Assembly (NCBI RefSeq): GCF_900176335.1
Contig: NZ_FWXW01000001.1
Coordinates: 124,001-188,000, forward strand
Direction of reading: 5' to 3'
Source: Papillibacter cinnamivorans DSM 12816
GTDB taxonomy: Bacteria > Bacillota > Clostridia > Oscillospirales > Oscillospiraceae
Length of the DNA stretch: 64,000 nt
Program-made: the position numbers and the translations under genes
Notes under the pieces: generated by a model
Told to the model about the DNA's origin: nothing
Database searches by the model: none
Seen by the model: the letters and a program-made list of their open reading frames with translations, nothing else
Shown here: piece by piece, positions 33,722 to 42,715 of the stretch
How positions within the stretch are numbered: position 1 is the stretch's first letter
Layout of the letters: every line of letters begins with the position of its first letter

Positions 33722-33758
33722 AGGCATCGGAACATATAAAATTGTTCCGATGCCTATT
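33722..33758 (+). terminator. Terminator after hisC
   Basis: A 13-bp perfect stem AGGCATCGGAACA/TGTTCCGATGCCT with an 8-base loop, then attcctatcttc. Confidence 0.7.
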
Positions 33759-33836
33759 CCTATCTTCTGGATTGGACTCTCCCTCCAGGGATAACTTTTT
33801 AATACCAGACTTCATTAAAATGTCGATACAACAAAT

Positions 33837-33885
33837 GACAGTATGGCTGTCCCCCCGCCGGAGGCGGGGGGACAGCCATACTGTC
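33837..33885. repeat. Long perfect hairpin repeat, copy H2
   Basis: A 23-bp perfect inverted repeat whose arms run from GACAGTATGGCTGTC into CCCCCGCC, with a gga loop, followed by ttgtttcatcttttt. It shares the TGTYCCCCCCGCC heart and the preceding GACAGTA with H1 at 26048. Reading frames through it on both strands give spurious short proteins with a PPP-AGGQP motif. Confidence 0.85.
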
Positions 33886-33998
33886 TTGTTTCATCTTTTT
33901 ATAGGATATTGGATAATAGTATAAATCACGGGAATCTGCATACGGCAAACGGATACAAGGGTAAAATGTCGCCTTGGATACGGGAGTTTTCTCCATCT

Positions 33999-34033
33999 TT
34001 GCGACCTTTTTTTTATTTTCCGGGCCGTATAAT
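33999..34033 (+). promoter_or_regulatory. Candidate spoIIGA promoter with unusually wide spacing
   Basis: A perfect TATAAT lies at 34028-34033, but no -35 is present at 17 bases. TTGCGA (33999-34004) lies 23 bases away. The B. subtilis spoIIG promoter is Spo0A-dependent with a 22-base spacer, so the layout is suggestive. TGTCG sequences resembling 0A boxes occur at 33821 and 33967. Confidence 0.35.
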
Positions 34034-34129
34034 AAACTCACATTTTGCTGTTGCTCCGCCGGTTCTTCAGTGCCCGGCGTGCAGGAGTTTTACAAAAGCG
34101 CGTTTTGCGGCGGAAGGGAACCATCGCCA

Positions 34130-35002
34130 ATGACGGTCATTTACATAGACACCCTGTTTGTTTTAAACTTCATCGTAAACTATCTTCTTCTTCTGGCCTC
34201 GGCGAAGGTGACGGGAGAGGCCATTTCCCGGGTGAGGCTGGTCCTGGCGGCGGCGGCGGGCGGGGCATATGCCGTTGCGGTTTTCCTACCCGGGCTGGGG
34301 TTCCTGACCCATCCGGCGGTGAAAGTCGCCGCGGCCGCCCTTATGGTTCTCATCGCATTCCCCTTTACCCGGAGTCTTCTCCGGCTGTCGCTGGTTTTTT
34401 TCGGCGTCTCCTTTGCCTTCGCGGGGGCGGTGCTCGCCGTGGGGCTCATCCTGGGAAGCGGCGGGACCGAAAGGGGAGTCTTCTACCTTCCCGTGGAGCT
34501 GCGGGTTCTGCTCCCCGCCGTGGCGGCCTCTTACCTGCTGATAAACCTTGTGTTCAGGAGGGCCGCGCGGCACGGCGGAAAAAGCCGGGACCTCGCGCCG
34601 CTGTCCGTGCGGATCGGGGAAAAGTCCGCGCATCTCACCGCCCTGGTGGACACGGGGAATACCCTTGCGGACCCGGTGAGCAACGCGCCCGTGATCATCT
34701 CGGAGCTTGCTCCCCTCCGGCCCATTCTGCCGCCCCGCGTCGCAGCCGTGCTGACGGAAGACGGTCTCCGCCGTCCCGTGGATGTCATGGAGGCCCTTGC
34801 CCAGCTTGGGGAAGCCGGCAGATTCCGTCTGATTCCCTATCAGGCGGTGGGTGTGGAGTGCGGTCTCCTCCTTGTCTTTCGGGCGGACGAGATCACCCTG
34901 GGCAGGGAAACGCGCAAAGGAGGCCTCGTCGCCCTCTCGCCCACCAGGCTCTCCGACGGCGGCGCCTGGTCCGCTCTTGCCGGAGAACCCTGCCGGCAGT
35001 GA
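34130..35002 (+). CDS. spoIIGA: Sigma-E processing peptidase SpoIIGA
   Basis: SpoIIGA is the membrane aspartic protease that cleaves pro-SigE in the sporulation septum. The 290-residue protein has about five N-terminal membrane segments (residues 1-145, starting VIYIDTLFVLNFIVNYLLLL). A cytosolic retropepsin-like domain follows, with the catalytic motif LVDTGNTLADPVSN near residue 182 and the typical FRLIPYQAVGVECGLLLVF and ARKGGLVALSPTRLS-like ending. I chose ATG 34130, since longer in-frame starts translate into the upstream non-coding region. sigE follows after 116 bases, the standard order. Confidence 0.93.
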   Translation: MTVIYIDTLFVLNFIVNYLLLLASAKVTGEAISRVRLVLAAAAGGAYAVAVFLPGLGFLTHPAVKVAAAALMVLIAFPFTRSLLRLSLVFFGVSFAFAGAVLAVGLILGSGGTERGVFYLPVELRVLLPAVAASYLLINLVFRRAARHGGKSRDLAPLSVRIGEKSAHLTALVDTGNTLADPVSNAPVIISELAPLRPILPPRVAAVLTEDGLRRPVDVMEALAQLGEAGRFRLIPYQAVGVECGLLLVFRADEITLGRETRKGGLVALSPTRLSDGGAWSALAGEPCRQ

Positions 35003-35118
35003 GACTCGTTTAGCCTGTAATCCGTAAAACCGATTCTGCACATCTGACAGAGAACAGAAAATTCCCGGATCCCGGCGGCGTCCGACGGCGCCGAAAACAG
35101 AATAGGAGAGAGAATGGA

Positions 35119-35841
35119 ATGAAAGGCCTGAAAATCAGACTGTATGTGCTGCTCCAGCGTATTCTCGCGAAACTGGGAATCCTTCTTCCCGCGAAGATCA
35201 TGTACATCGGGGGAAGCGAAACTCTGCCGCCTCCCCTGACGCGCATTGAGGAGTCCGAGCTCATCGGGCGTCTTGCAAACGGCGAGGGCGGGGTGCGTCA
35301 GGTTCTCATCGAGCGGAATCTCCGCCTGGTGGTCTACATTGCGCGCAGGTTTGAAAACACCGGCATCAACATCGAGGATCTCATCTCCATCGGCACCATC
35401 GGTTTGATCAAAGCCATCAATACATACAAGCCGGACAGGAACATCAAGCTGGCCACCTATGCCTCCCGCTGTATCGAGAACGAGATCCTCATGCATCTGC
35501 GGAAAAACACCGCCCAGAAAAGCGAAATATCCTTCGACGAGCCACTCAACACCGATTGGGACGGCAACGAGCTGCTCCTGTCGGATATTCTGGGCACCGA
35601 CGTGGACATGGTGATGCGCCCCATCGAGGAGGACGTGGAAAAAAAGCTTTTATTCGACGCAATGGACAAACTCTCCGACCGGGAACGGCAGATCATCATC
35701 CTCCGTTTTGGGCTCAACGGTTACCAGGAAAAGACCCAGAAGGAGGTGGCCGACCAGATGGGGATCTCTCAGTCCTATATCTCCCGGCTGGAAAAACGGA
35801 TCATCTCCCGGCTGCGGCGGGAAATTGTGCGCTTGAGCTGA
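35119..35841 (+). CDS. sigE: RNA polymerase sporulation sigma factor SigE
   Basis: The early mother-cell sigma factor. The 240-residue protein has an N-terminal pro-sequence ([20 protein letters not shown], membrane-associating and removed by SpoIIGA). Region 2 follows, with [34 protein letters not shown] and [17 protein letters not shown], and then region 4 with [15 protein letters not shown] and [22 protein letters not shown]. It follows spoIIGA, as usual. sigG is not adjacent but about 6 kb downstream on the opposite strand. Confidence 0.96.
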   Translation: MKGLKIRLYVLLQRILAKLGILLPAKIMYIGGSETLPPPLTRIEESELIGRLANGEGGVRQVLIERNLRLVVYIARRFENTGINIEDLISIGTIGLIKAINTYKPDRNIKLATYASRCIENEILMHLRKNTAQKSEISFDEPLNTDWDGNELLLSDILGTDVDMVMRPIEEDVEKKLLFDAMDKLSDRERQIIILRFGLNGYQEKTQKEVADQMGISQSYISRLEKRIISRLRREIVRLS

Positions 35842-35970
35842 TTTTCGGGCCGTTTCGCTTCGAACGCGAACGATTCTGTATAGAAAGTCATCATTTTTAC
35901 AGAATACCGTTGAAAATAAGGGAAAATAGAAATAAAATGGAAGCGGAAATGAACCGAGCCTGTTGAACGA

Positions 35971-36000
35971 TGCGGATTTCGATTTGAGGCGAAATCCGCA
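35971..36000 (+). other. Perfect hairpin just upstream of the AIM24 gene
   Basis: An 11-bp stem TGCGGATTTCG/CGAAATCCGCA with an 8-base loop ends 21 bases before the ATG at 36022, immediately before the ribosome-binding site ggatggaggag. There is no T tract. It could be a 5' mRNA stabiliser, a protein-binding site or an end of the sigE transcript. Confidence 0.6.
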
Positions 36001-36021
36001 CAGGATGGAGGAGAAATTGCG

Positions 36022-36939
36022 ATGTATTGTAAAAACTGCGGCGCTTCCATACCGGACGGTTCCCGCTTCTGCGGCAAGTGCGGAGCAAAACAGGAGGGAA
36101 CCGCGGGAGCAGCCCCGGGACCGGCCGACAAAATCGACTACAAGATTTACGGGGACGACATGCAGCTTGTGGAAATCGAGCTGGACCCCGGCGAGAGCGT
36201 GGTGGCCGAGGCGGGCGCTATGACCTACATTGAGCAGGACATCCGTATGGAAACCATATTGGGAGACGGCAGCGGTACCGACGACGGCAAGGGCCTCATG
36301 GGCAAGCTGGTGGGCGCCGGAAAGCGCGCCCTGGCCGGTGAAAGCCTCTTTATGACCGTCTTCCGGAACACCGGGTCCGTTAAGGCCCATGCCGCTTTCG
36401 CGGCCCCTTACCCGGGAAAAATCATCCCCGTGGAACTGAAGGAATTCGGCGGCACCCTGATCTGCCAGAAGGACGCTTTCCTCTGTGCGGCCAAGGGAAT
36501 CTCCATCGGGATCCAGCTTCAGCGCAGGATCGGCGCGGGCCTGTTCGGAGGGGAGGGCTTCATCATGGAGCGCCTCACGGGTGACGGGCTTGCGTTTCTC
36601 CACGCGGGGGGTACCATCATTAAAAAGGAGCTTCGTCCCGGAGAAATCCTCCGGCTGGACACGGGCTGCCTCGTTGCCATCGACGCGGGCGTGGAGTACG
36701 ATGTCACCTTTGCCAGCGATCTGAAAAGCGGCCTGTTCGGCGGAGAAGGGCTGTTTTTGGCTACCCTCAAGGGGCCGGGGCACGTCTGGCTCCAGTCTCT
36801 TCCCTTCAGCCGCCTGGCCGACCGGATCCATCAGGCCAGGTACGACCACACGGGAGAAAACCGGGGCATCAACAATCCCATCGGAGAGGTCACCGGCGGC
36901 CTCGGCGGCGCCCTTGGCGGACTGTTCAAGTCGAATTGA
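36022..36939 (+). CDS. AIM24 family protein with N-terminal zinc ribbon
   Basis: A 305-residue protein. Residues 1-28 form a zinc ribbon ([22 protein letters not shown], two CxxC pairs). Residues 36-265 are an AIM24/TIGR00266-type beta-barrel domain: [29 protein letters not shown], a repeated [17 protein letters not shown] motif, [17 protein letters not shown] and [11 protein letters not shown]. The C-terminus is Gly-rich ([11 protein letters not shown]). Bacterial members have no settled function; the yeast namesake helps organise the inner mitochondrial membrane. It follows sigE by 180 bases but has its own terminator. Confidence 0.88.
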   Translation: MYCKNCGASIPDGSRFCGKCGAKQEGTAGAAPGPADKIDYKIYGDDMQLVEIELDPGESVVAEAGAMTYIEQDIRMETILGDGSGTDDGKGLMGKLVGAGKRALAGESLFMTVFRNTGSVKAHAAFAAPYPGKIIPVELKEFGGTLICQKDAFLCAAKGISIGIQLQRRIGAGLFGGEGFIMERLTGDGLAFLHAGGTIIKKELRPGEILRLDTGCLVAIDAGVEYDVTFASDLKSGLFGGEGLFLATLKGPGHVWLQSLPFSRLADRIHQARYDHTGENRGINNPIGEVTGGLGGALGGLFKSN

Positions 36940-36943
36940 TTTC

Positions 36944-36977
36944 AAAAAGCGGGGCGGCTTTGCCGCCCCGCTTTTTT
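36944..36977 (+). terminator. Terminator after the AIM24 gene
   Basis: AAAAAGCGGGGCGGC/GCCGCCCCGCTTTTT with a 3-base loop and a six-T tail; perfect symmetry makes it bidirectional. Confidence 0.92.
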
Positions 36978-37007
36978 GCCGTACCTGAAAAAATTCCGCA
37001 GGCTTCA

Positions 37008-37345
37008 CGTTTTTCAGATCTCTTGAATCCCACAGCCAAAACCCGCAGCACTCCATGTTCTTGAGAAAATTCCTCTCAATCGCCGCTTGAAGTACTATTT
37101 CGCAGACTCATTAAGCCCCGCAGGCCAAAACCCGGAGAGTCCCGATCGCGGGCTCAAAAACAGACCTCTTTCCATAGTGCTGTCCGTGCGTTCAAAACTG
37201 CCGATAGTCAATCGCTTATTAAGAGCGCCCACCGGAGCACCCTCCCCGAAAATCCAAGAGGCCGGAGCCTCTTGGTCTGTTTTTGGCGACTTTTTGCAGA
37301 AACAAAATGTTACCCCCAGAGGAGAGCGCAGCTCCCGTCCAAATC
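37008..37345 (+). repeat. Structured intergenic repeat, copy C with an extra partial 5' module
   Basis: The full element covers about 37095-37345. It has the tttcgcagac-attaagccccgcag box, gagagtcccgatcgcgggct, gtccgtgcgttc, attaagagcgcccaccggagcacc and the core with CCAAGAGGC/GCCTCTTGG (37254-37275, loop CGGA). An additional 5' box-like segment (tctcttgaatcccacagcc) lies at 37016-37035, suggesting an older partial copy. The second stem is weaker here (caaaatgtt instead of caaaaagtt). It is located between the AIM24 terminator and the tepA promoter, same orientation as the other copies. Confidence 0.8.
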
Positions 37346-37356
37346 TCACGTAAAAT

Positions 37357-37385
37357 TTTACATCCATTTTTCATACTCATAGAAA
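37357..37385 (+). promoter_or_regulatory. Possible promoter upstream of tepA
   Basis: TTTACA (37357-37362), 17 bases, TAGAAA (37380-37385), directly after repeat copy C; the start codon is about 130 bases downstream. Confidence 0.4.
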
Positions 37386-37516
37386 AACCAATCTTCTCTC
37401 CCCGCATGTTTCGTCCCGTTTTGCAGACAATAGGCTGTACAATATTTCCGTGTCGGGCGCCGAAAACTCTGCCGCGGCAGAACCCGGTTCCCGCCGTGGC
37501 AGGGGAGAGTGGTTCC

Positions 37517-38347
37517 GTGAGCGAAGAAAAGGGCGAAGAAAAAAACAATGAAAACCGAAACCCGCAGCAGCAGCAGATCGTGGACATGTCCTCCATCACT
37601 TCAAAAAACCGCCGGGGCGTCGTGCACTGTCTCACCATCGTGGGGCAGATCGAGGGCCACCAGGTTCTGCCTCCCAGCAATAAGACCACCAAGTACGAGC
37701 ACGTGATGCCCCAGCTTGCCGCCATTGAGGAAAGTGATGAGATTGACGGGGTCCTGATTCTCCTCAATACCGTGGGCGGCGACATCGAGGCGGGTCTCGG
37801 CATCGCCGAGCTCATCGCAGGCATGAAAAAGCCCACAGTTTCGCTGGTCCTTGGCGGAGGGCACTCCATCGGGGTGCCCCTGGCGGTTTCCGCCAAACAG
37901 TCCTTTATCGCCCCCTCTGCAGCTATGACCATCCATCCGGTACGCTTAAATGGCATGGTTATCGGAGTGCCCCAGACCTTCAATTATTTCGAGCGCATCC
38001 AGGAACGGATTGTCCAGTTCGTAACCCGCAATTCCCGCATCAGCAAGGAAGAATTCACCCGCCTGATGCTCAAGACAGGAGAGCTTGCCGCCGACGTGGG
38101 CAGCGTCATTTACGGGGAGCAGGCGGTGGAACTCGGCCTCATCGACCATGTGGGGAGCCTGTCCGACGCCCTGGAGTGTCTCTACGGCATGATTGAAAGC
38201 AGCCGGAAGGAGCATCCCCGGGATTCTCTTCTCCCGGAAGCCGGGACCGCCGCCGAAAACCGTGAAGCTCCCCATAGGGAAAAACGGAGAAAATCCGGAA
38301 AAAACGTCGGTGAAACAGGGGAGAAATCGGAAGAAAAACGGCGATAA
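37517..38347 (+). CDS. ClpP-class serine protease, TepA-like
   Basis: A 276-residue ClpP/crotonase-fold protease. The family pattern is [44 protein letters not shown] with the nucleophile Ser, and [17 protein letters not shown] with the catalytic His. In B. subtilis the homologue TepA (YmfB) degrades small acid-soluble spore proteins during outgrowth and was first described as a translocation enhancer. The start is GTG 37517, with caggggag nine bases upstream; upstream in-frame ATGs fall in repeat copy C. The C-terminal 40 residues are Lys/Arg/Glu-rich and probably disordered. The product is cytosolic. Confidence 0.88.
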   Translation: MSEEKGEEKNNENRNPQQQQIVDMSSITSKNRRGVVHCLTIVGQIEGHQVLPPSNKTTKYEHVMPQLAAIEESDEIDGVLILLNTVGGDIEAGLGIAELIAGMKKPTVSLVLGGGHSIGVPLAVSAKQSFIAPSAAMTIHPVRLNGMVIGVPQTFNYFERIQERIVQFVTRNSRISKEEFTRLMLKTGELAADVGSVIYGEQAVELGLIDHVGSLSDALECLYGMIESSRKEHPRDSLLPEAGTAAENREAPHREKRRKSGKNVGETGEKSEEKRR

Positions 38348-38455
38348 GGAAATCTTAAGAAAGTTTTTACGGGAAAATCCCCGGAATAGATATGGAAAAC
38401 CTCCCTTCGATATGGTATCATGGAACCATGCCGAATCGAATCGGGAGGTGACGTC

Positions 38456-39289
38456 TTGTCCTATCTGATGTCCGCGCTTTTGGGGCTGGTGCAGGGCATT
38501 GCGGAATTCTTGCCTATTTCCAGTTCCGGACATCTGTCCATCATTCAGAATCTTTTCCACGTCAATACGGGGATGGAGGGGCACCTGTTTTTCGATGTGC
38601 TGCTTCATTTCGGCACCCTTATTTCCATCTTTGCCGTCTATTGGCAGGAAATCATTGACATGATATACGAGTTCTTCCGTGCCATCGGGGAACTGGGAAG
38701 CCGAAGGCCATCCCGGCGTATTCCTCCCGCCCGCCGCCTGGTCTTTCTCATCATTGTCGGCACCCTGCCTCTTATCGTTATCCTTCCCTTTAAAGCTAGG
38801 CTGGAGGAACTCTATTACAATACCGCCTTTATCGGCGTCGCGCTGATTTTTACCGGAATTCTTCTGTATCTTGCCGATCGGACCGGAAAGGGAAGAAAAA
38901 CCGAACGCAGCACTCTGGTGGTTGACGCCGTGCTTGTCGGCCTGGCCCAGGCCGTGGCCGTCATACCCGGTCTTTCCCGTTCCGGCTCCACCATCGCCAT
39001 GGGCCGCTTCTGCGGACTGGACCGCCGCTTTGCCGTCCGCTTTTCCTTTCTGCTTTCTCTGCCCGCGGTTCTGGGCGCAAACATCATCAGCCTCAAAGAT
39101 GCGGTGGATGCCGGGATAGACACCTCGTATATCCCCGTGTACCTTGTGGGCGTTCTGGTGGCTGCCGTCTCCGGTTATTTTGCGATCCGGCTGGTGGAAC
39201 ATCTGGCGGATCGGGGGAAATTCGGAGGCTTCGCGTATTATTGCTGGGCCGTGGGCGCCATTACTCTCGCCTTCAGCCTGATTTTCTGA
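38456..39289 (+). CDS. uppP: Undecaprenyl-diphosphatase
   Basis: UppP (BacA) recycles undecaprenyl pyrophosphate to the monophosphate carrier of cell-wall synthesis. The 277-residue membrane protein has about eight helices. It carries the two signatures QGIAEFLPISSSGHLSI (catalytic Glu/Ser/His) and PGLSRSGSTIAMGRFCG. The start is TTG 38456, five bases after gggaggtg; the ATG at 38468 is too far from the site. It uses the same lipid carrier as the wecA-like gene (12792) and uppS (47001). ftsK follows after 76 bases. Confidence 0.95.
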   Translation: MSYLMSALLGLVQGIAEFLPISSSGHLSIIQNLFHVNTGMEGHLFFDVLLHFGTLISIFAVYWQEIIDMIYEFFRAIGELGSRRPSRRIPPARRLVFLIIVGTLPLIVILPFKARLEELYYNTAFIGVALIFTGILLYLADRTGKGRKTERSTLVVDAVLVGLAQAVAVIPGLSRSGSTIAMGRFCGLDRRFAVRFSFLLSLPAVLGANIISLKDAVDAGIDTSYIPVYLVGVLVAAVSGYFAIRLVEHLADRGKFGGFAYYCWAVGAITLAFSLIF

Positions 39290-39365
39290 CATACCGCCTT
39301 TTCCGGCCCTCTCGGAGCGTATTTCCCGGCCGGAGTAAGCCCAAGCGAAAGGACTGAATCCGTAC

Positions 39366-41846
39366 ATGCCAGCAACAAAAAAGAAGCCGGCCGGGAAACG
39401 GGGATCCGCCTCCGGCCGTAAAACCGCGCCCGCGCAGGCTCCCAAACCTTACCGCAGGGAAGCCGGCGCGGCCGTCTGCCTGCTTCTTGCCATTTTTTCA
39501 TTTTTAGGATATTTCGGGATCGACGCGATCTTCATCCGCTTTTTCCGGGAGCTGCTCTCGGGGCTTTTCGGATGGGGCTTTTTTGCGTCGGCCCCCGCGC
39601 TGCTCTTCGCCGCCTATGTTCTGGCGTTCCATCGTGGCCGTCCCGTCCGGCTCCGCGTGTCCTGTATTTTGCTCTTTTCTCCGGTCCTGGGCATCCTGCT
39701 CCATCTGATTCTCGCCTCGGGGGATTTCTCCGTTTCCGCTTCCCTCTGGCGGGAGCTGTGGCTGTCCGGCGTTGCCCTGAAGAGCGGAGGTCTCTTTTCA
39801 GGCGCCCTTGCCGTCCTGTTTGAAGTTGTTTTCAGCCGGCTGGGCTCTCTGATTGTGTTTTTCGTCCTGGCCGCCTTTATGCTCATCTGCGCCTTCAACC
39901 TCACGCTCTCCGGCATATACGACTCCATCGTCCGGCGTCCCAGAACCCCGTATAAAGCGGATGAGGACGGCTCCTTCTCTTTTGACCTTCCCTCGGGCAA
40001 GACCTCTGCCCGCGGTTATTCCATCGATATTCCCGTGGACGAAGGGCCACACGCCGCCATGACAGCGGCCCTCCGCCCGGAAAAGAAGTCCGGTCTGTTT
40101 AACCGCAGTCCCGGCGTTCAGACCCCGGACGAACTTCTGAAAAACCAGTCCGAAGTGGAACCGGTTCGAAATTACACGGTGAAAAAATACCCTGCCGTTT
40201 CCCCCCAGGCCGCCCAGGACCCCGCGGCCGCCAAGAAGGAACAGATGAAAAAGGAGGATGTGGCCGCCGCCGCGGCCGAGGTGGCCCAGAGCATCGAAAA
40301 CCGCCTTTCGGCGGAAAAGGAGGCCTACCGTTATCCGCCTCTCACCCTTCTCACCGCTCCGCCTCCCGGCAGCCGCGCTGATGGCACCGAGGAGATGCGC
40401 TCCTCCGCCGTCCGCCTGTCCGAAGCCCTGGAAAGCTTCGGCATCGAGGCCAAAATCACGAATATCACCCGGGGTCCTTCCGTCACCCGGTATGAGTACG
40501 AGCTGGACAAGGGCGTGAAGCTCAACAAGGTTACGAACCTTCAGGACGACATCGCCCTGTCTCTTGGCGCCACGGGGGTCCGTATCGCCCCCATCCCGGA
40601 TAAAATTTCCGTCGTGGGCATCGAGGTCCCCAACAAGCTGGTGAGCACTGTCTACGTCCGGGAGGTGCTCTCCTCCCAGGAATTCAAGAATTCCCCCTCC
40701 AAGGTGGCCTTCGCCCTGGGTAAGGACATCGGCGGCAACTGCATCGTGGGGGACATTGCGAAACTGCCGCATCTGCTCATCGCCGGCACCACCGGCTCCG
40801 GCAAATCCGTCTGCATGAACTCCCTCATCGTGAGCCTTCTGTACAAATCCACTCCCGACGAGGTCCGCCTCATCATGATCGACCCGAAGATGATCGAGCT
40901 GGGGATCTACAATGGCATCCCCCACCTGCTCATCCCCGTGGTCACCGACCCGAAGAAGGCCGCCGGCGCCCTTCAGTGGGCCGTGGTGGAAATGATGAAG
41001 CGCTATAAGCTCTTTTCCGAGCGTAACGTCCGGGATATCATGGCGTATAACGCCGCCGTCGCCAAGGAGGGTGGCCAGAAGCTTCCTCAGATCGTGGTGG
41101 TCATCGACGAGCTGGCCGACCTTATGCTGGTGGCCGCAAAAGAGGTGGAGGAATCCGTCTGCCGCATCGCTCAGATGGCCCGGGCCGCAGGGATGCATCT
41201 GGTCATCGCCACCCAGCGCCCCTCCGCGGACGTCATCACCGGCATCATGAAGGCAAACATTCCTTCCCGCATCGCCTTCGCCGTGGCATCCTCTCTGGAA
41301 TCCAGGATCATCCTGGACACCATGGGGGCGGAAAAGCTGGTGGGCCGGGGCGACATGCTGTATTTCCCCCTGGGCTTCGGGAAACCCATGCGGGTCCAGG
41401 GCTGCATGATTTCCAGCGAGGACATCGAGTCCGTGGTGGACTTCGTCAAGCGCGCCGGCCAGGCCGACTACTCCGAAGACATCATGCGCCAGATCGAGCA
41501 GAATGTGGCGCAGAACGAAAAGGGAGGAGGGGGAACCCCCGCGGAACCGTCCGCTCAGGATGGTTCCGATCCCGGAGACGAACTCTATCCCGCCGCCGTG
41601 GAGGTGGTGCTGGAAACCGGGCAGGCTTCCGTTTCCATGCTCCAGCGAAGGCTCAAGCTGGGATACTCCCGCGCCGCGAGGCTGGTGGACCAGATGGAGC
41701 AGCGGGGGATTGTGGGCCCCTTCGAGGGCTCGAAGCCCCGTCAGCTTCTCATCAACCGGGAACAGTGGCAGGAACTCCAGATGGGGAAGGAGCAGATGGA
41801 ACTCTCCCCCCGCGCGGACGGCGACCGTCCCCCCTTCGACGAATAA
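39366..41846 (+). CDS. ftsK: DNA translocase FtsK/SpoIIIE
   Basis: A septal DNA pump that clears chromosomes from the division or sporulation septum. The 826-residue protein has a basic N-terminus and four membrane helices (about residues 28-180). A variable linker follows, then the RecA-like motor with Walker A AGTTGSGKSVCMN (about 474-486), LIMIDPKMIELG and Walker B VVVIDELADLM. A C-terminal winged-helix gamma domain (about 738-800, MLQRRLKLGYSRAARLVDQME) recognises polar DNA motifs. Whether it is the vegetative FtsK/SftA or SpoIIIE role cannot be decided; its flanks (uppP, sigG) fit a sporulation link. Confidence 0.95.
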   Translation: MPATKKKPAGKRGSASGRKTAPAQAPKPYRREAGAAVCLLLAIFSFLGYFGIDAIFIRFFRELLSGLFGWGFFASAPALLFAAYVLAFHRGRPVRLRVSCILLFSPVLGILLHLILASGDFSVSASLWRELWLSGVALKSGGLFSGALAVLFEVVFSRLGSLIVFFVLAAFMLICAFNLTLSGIYDSIVRRPRTPYKADEDGSFSFDLPSGKTSARGYSIDIPVDEGPHAAMTAALRPEKKSGLFNRSPGVQTPDELLKNQSEVEPVRNYTVKKYPAVSPQAAQDPAAAKKEQMKKEDVAAAAAEVAQSIENRLSAEKEAYRYPPLTLLTAPPPGSRADGTEEMRSSAVRLSEALESFGIEAKITNITRGPSVTRYEYELDKGVKLNKVTNLQDDIALSLGATGVRIAPIPDKISVVGIEVPNKLVSTVYVREVLSSQEFKNSPSKVAFALGKDIGGNCIVGDIAKLPHLLIAGTTGSGKSVCMNSLIVSLLYKSTPDEVRLIMIDPKMIELGIYNGIPHLLIPVVTDPKKAAGALQWAVVEMMKRYKLFSERNVRDIMAYNAAVAKEGGQKLPQIVVVIDELADLMLVAAKEVEESVCRIAQMARAAGMHLVIATQRPSADVITGIMKANIPSRIAFAVASSLESRIILDTMGAEKLVGRGDMLYFPLGFGKPMRVQGCMISSEDIESVVDFVKRAGQADYSEDIMRQIEQNVAQNEKGGGGTPAEPSAQDGSDPGDELYPAAVEVVLETGQASVSMLQRRLKLGYSRAARLVDQMEQRGIVGPFEGSKPRQLLINREQWQELQMGKEQMELSPRADGDRPPFDE

Positions 41847-41864
41847 AACCCATTTCAAACTCAG

Positions 41865-41903
41865 CGCGCCGGCATTGTATAAACACAATGCCGGCGCGTT
41901 TTC
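41865..41903. terminator. Bidirectional terminator between ftsK and sigG
   Basis: A 14-bp perfect stem CGCGCCGGCATTGT/ACAATGCCGGCGCG with a 6-base loop and a TTTT tail on the plus strand. Confidence 0.8.
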
Positions 41904-41944
41904 CGATTTCTGTTAAATCATATTTTGTGGTGCTTCCCGCTGCG

Positions 41945-42715
41945 TTACAGACACTTTTTGATCTGGTTGATGGCGTTTTTCTCCAGCCTGGAGACCTGGG
42001 CCTGAGAAATCCCCACCTCCGCGGAAACCTCCATCTGGGTCTTTCCCTCGTAAAACCGCAGGGCCAGGATATGCTTTTCCCGCTCTCCCAGCCCCTTGAT
42101 GGCCTCTTTGAGGGCGATCTGCTCCAGCCAGCTCTCGTCCGTATTCTTGCTGTCGCTCACCTGGTCCATGACGCAGATGGTGTCGCCCCCGTCGGAATAG
42201 ACCGGCTCGTAAAGGGAAACCGGGTCCATGATGGCGTCCATGGCAAAAACCACTTCCTCCCGTTCGATCCCCAGTTCCTTCGCGATTTCTTCCACCGTGG
42301 GCTCCTTTTGTTTTTCGGAAAGCAGCCTCTCCTTGGCCTGCAGGACCTTGTACGCCGTGTCCCGCATGGAGCGGCTGACCCGGATGGAGCTGTTGTCCCG
42401 GAGATAGCGCCGGATCTCCCCTATGATCATGGGTACTCCGTAGGTGGAAAACCGCACCGGCTGCGTAATGTCGAAATTGTCGATGGCCTTGATGAGCCCG
42501 ATGCACCCCACCTGAAAGAGATCGTCCACGTTTTCTCCCCGGTTTGTGAATTTCTGAATCACGGACAGCACCAGCCGGAGATTTCCCGCGATGAGCTTTT
42601 CCCGGGCTTCCTTGTCGCCTTCCTTTGTCCTCCGGAGCAGTTCCACCATTTCCTCGTTCTTGAAAACCTTGAGCTTGGATGTGTTGACGCCGCAGATTTC
42701 AACTTTGCCCTGCAT
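41945..42715 (-). CDS. sigG: RNA polymerase sporulation sigma factor SigG
   Basis: The late forespore sigma factor. The 256-residue protein begins MQGKVEICGVNTSKLKVF, the distinctive SigG N-terminus (B. subtilis has the closely similar KVEICGVDTSKLPVL). Region 2 (NLRLVLSVIQKFTNRGENVDDLFQVG), region 3 (QKEPTVEEIAKELGIEREEV) and region 4 (LGEREKHILALRFYEGKTQ, SAEVGISQAQVSRLEKNA) are intact. The start at 42715 is fixed by ggaggaggg eight bases upstream. It lies apart from spoIIGA-sigE and on the other strand. Confidence 0.96.
   Translation of the reverse strand: MQGKVEICGVNTSKLKVFKNEEMVELLRRTKEGDKEAREKLIAGNLRLVLSVIQKFTNRGENVDDLFQVGCIGLIKAIDNFDITQPVRFSTYGVPMIIGEIRRYLRDNSSIRVSRSMRDTAYKVLQAKERLLSEKQKEPTVEEIAKELGIEREEVVFAMDAIMDPVSLYEPVYSDGGDTICVMDQVSDSKNTDESWLEQIALKEAIKGLGEREKHILALRFYEGKTQMEVSAEVGISQAQVSRLEKNAINQIKKCL

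Noticed and set aside
33799-34041. Short open frames through hairpin H2 on both strands with PPP-AGGQP
   Set aside because: A palindrome gives similar peptides on both strands. No ribosome site, no domain, and the outer parts are unrelated intergenic DNA.
37095-37367. Minus-strand open frames in repeat copies B, C and D with similar peptides (for example [17 protein letters not shown])
   Set aside because: The similarity comes from the DNA repeat. Frames differ between copies, have no consistent start, and are broken in copy A. They are likely to be mis-annotated as small proteins.
39798-41888. A 696-codon open frame on the minus strand inside ftsK
   Set aside because: It is His/Gly-rich antisense translation of a clear FtsK gene, with no motif and no ribosome site. 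Same cause as the polC shadow frame.
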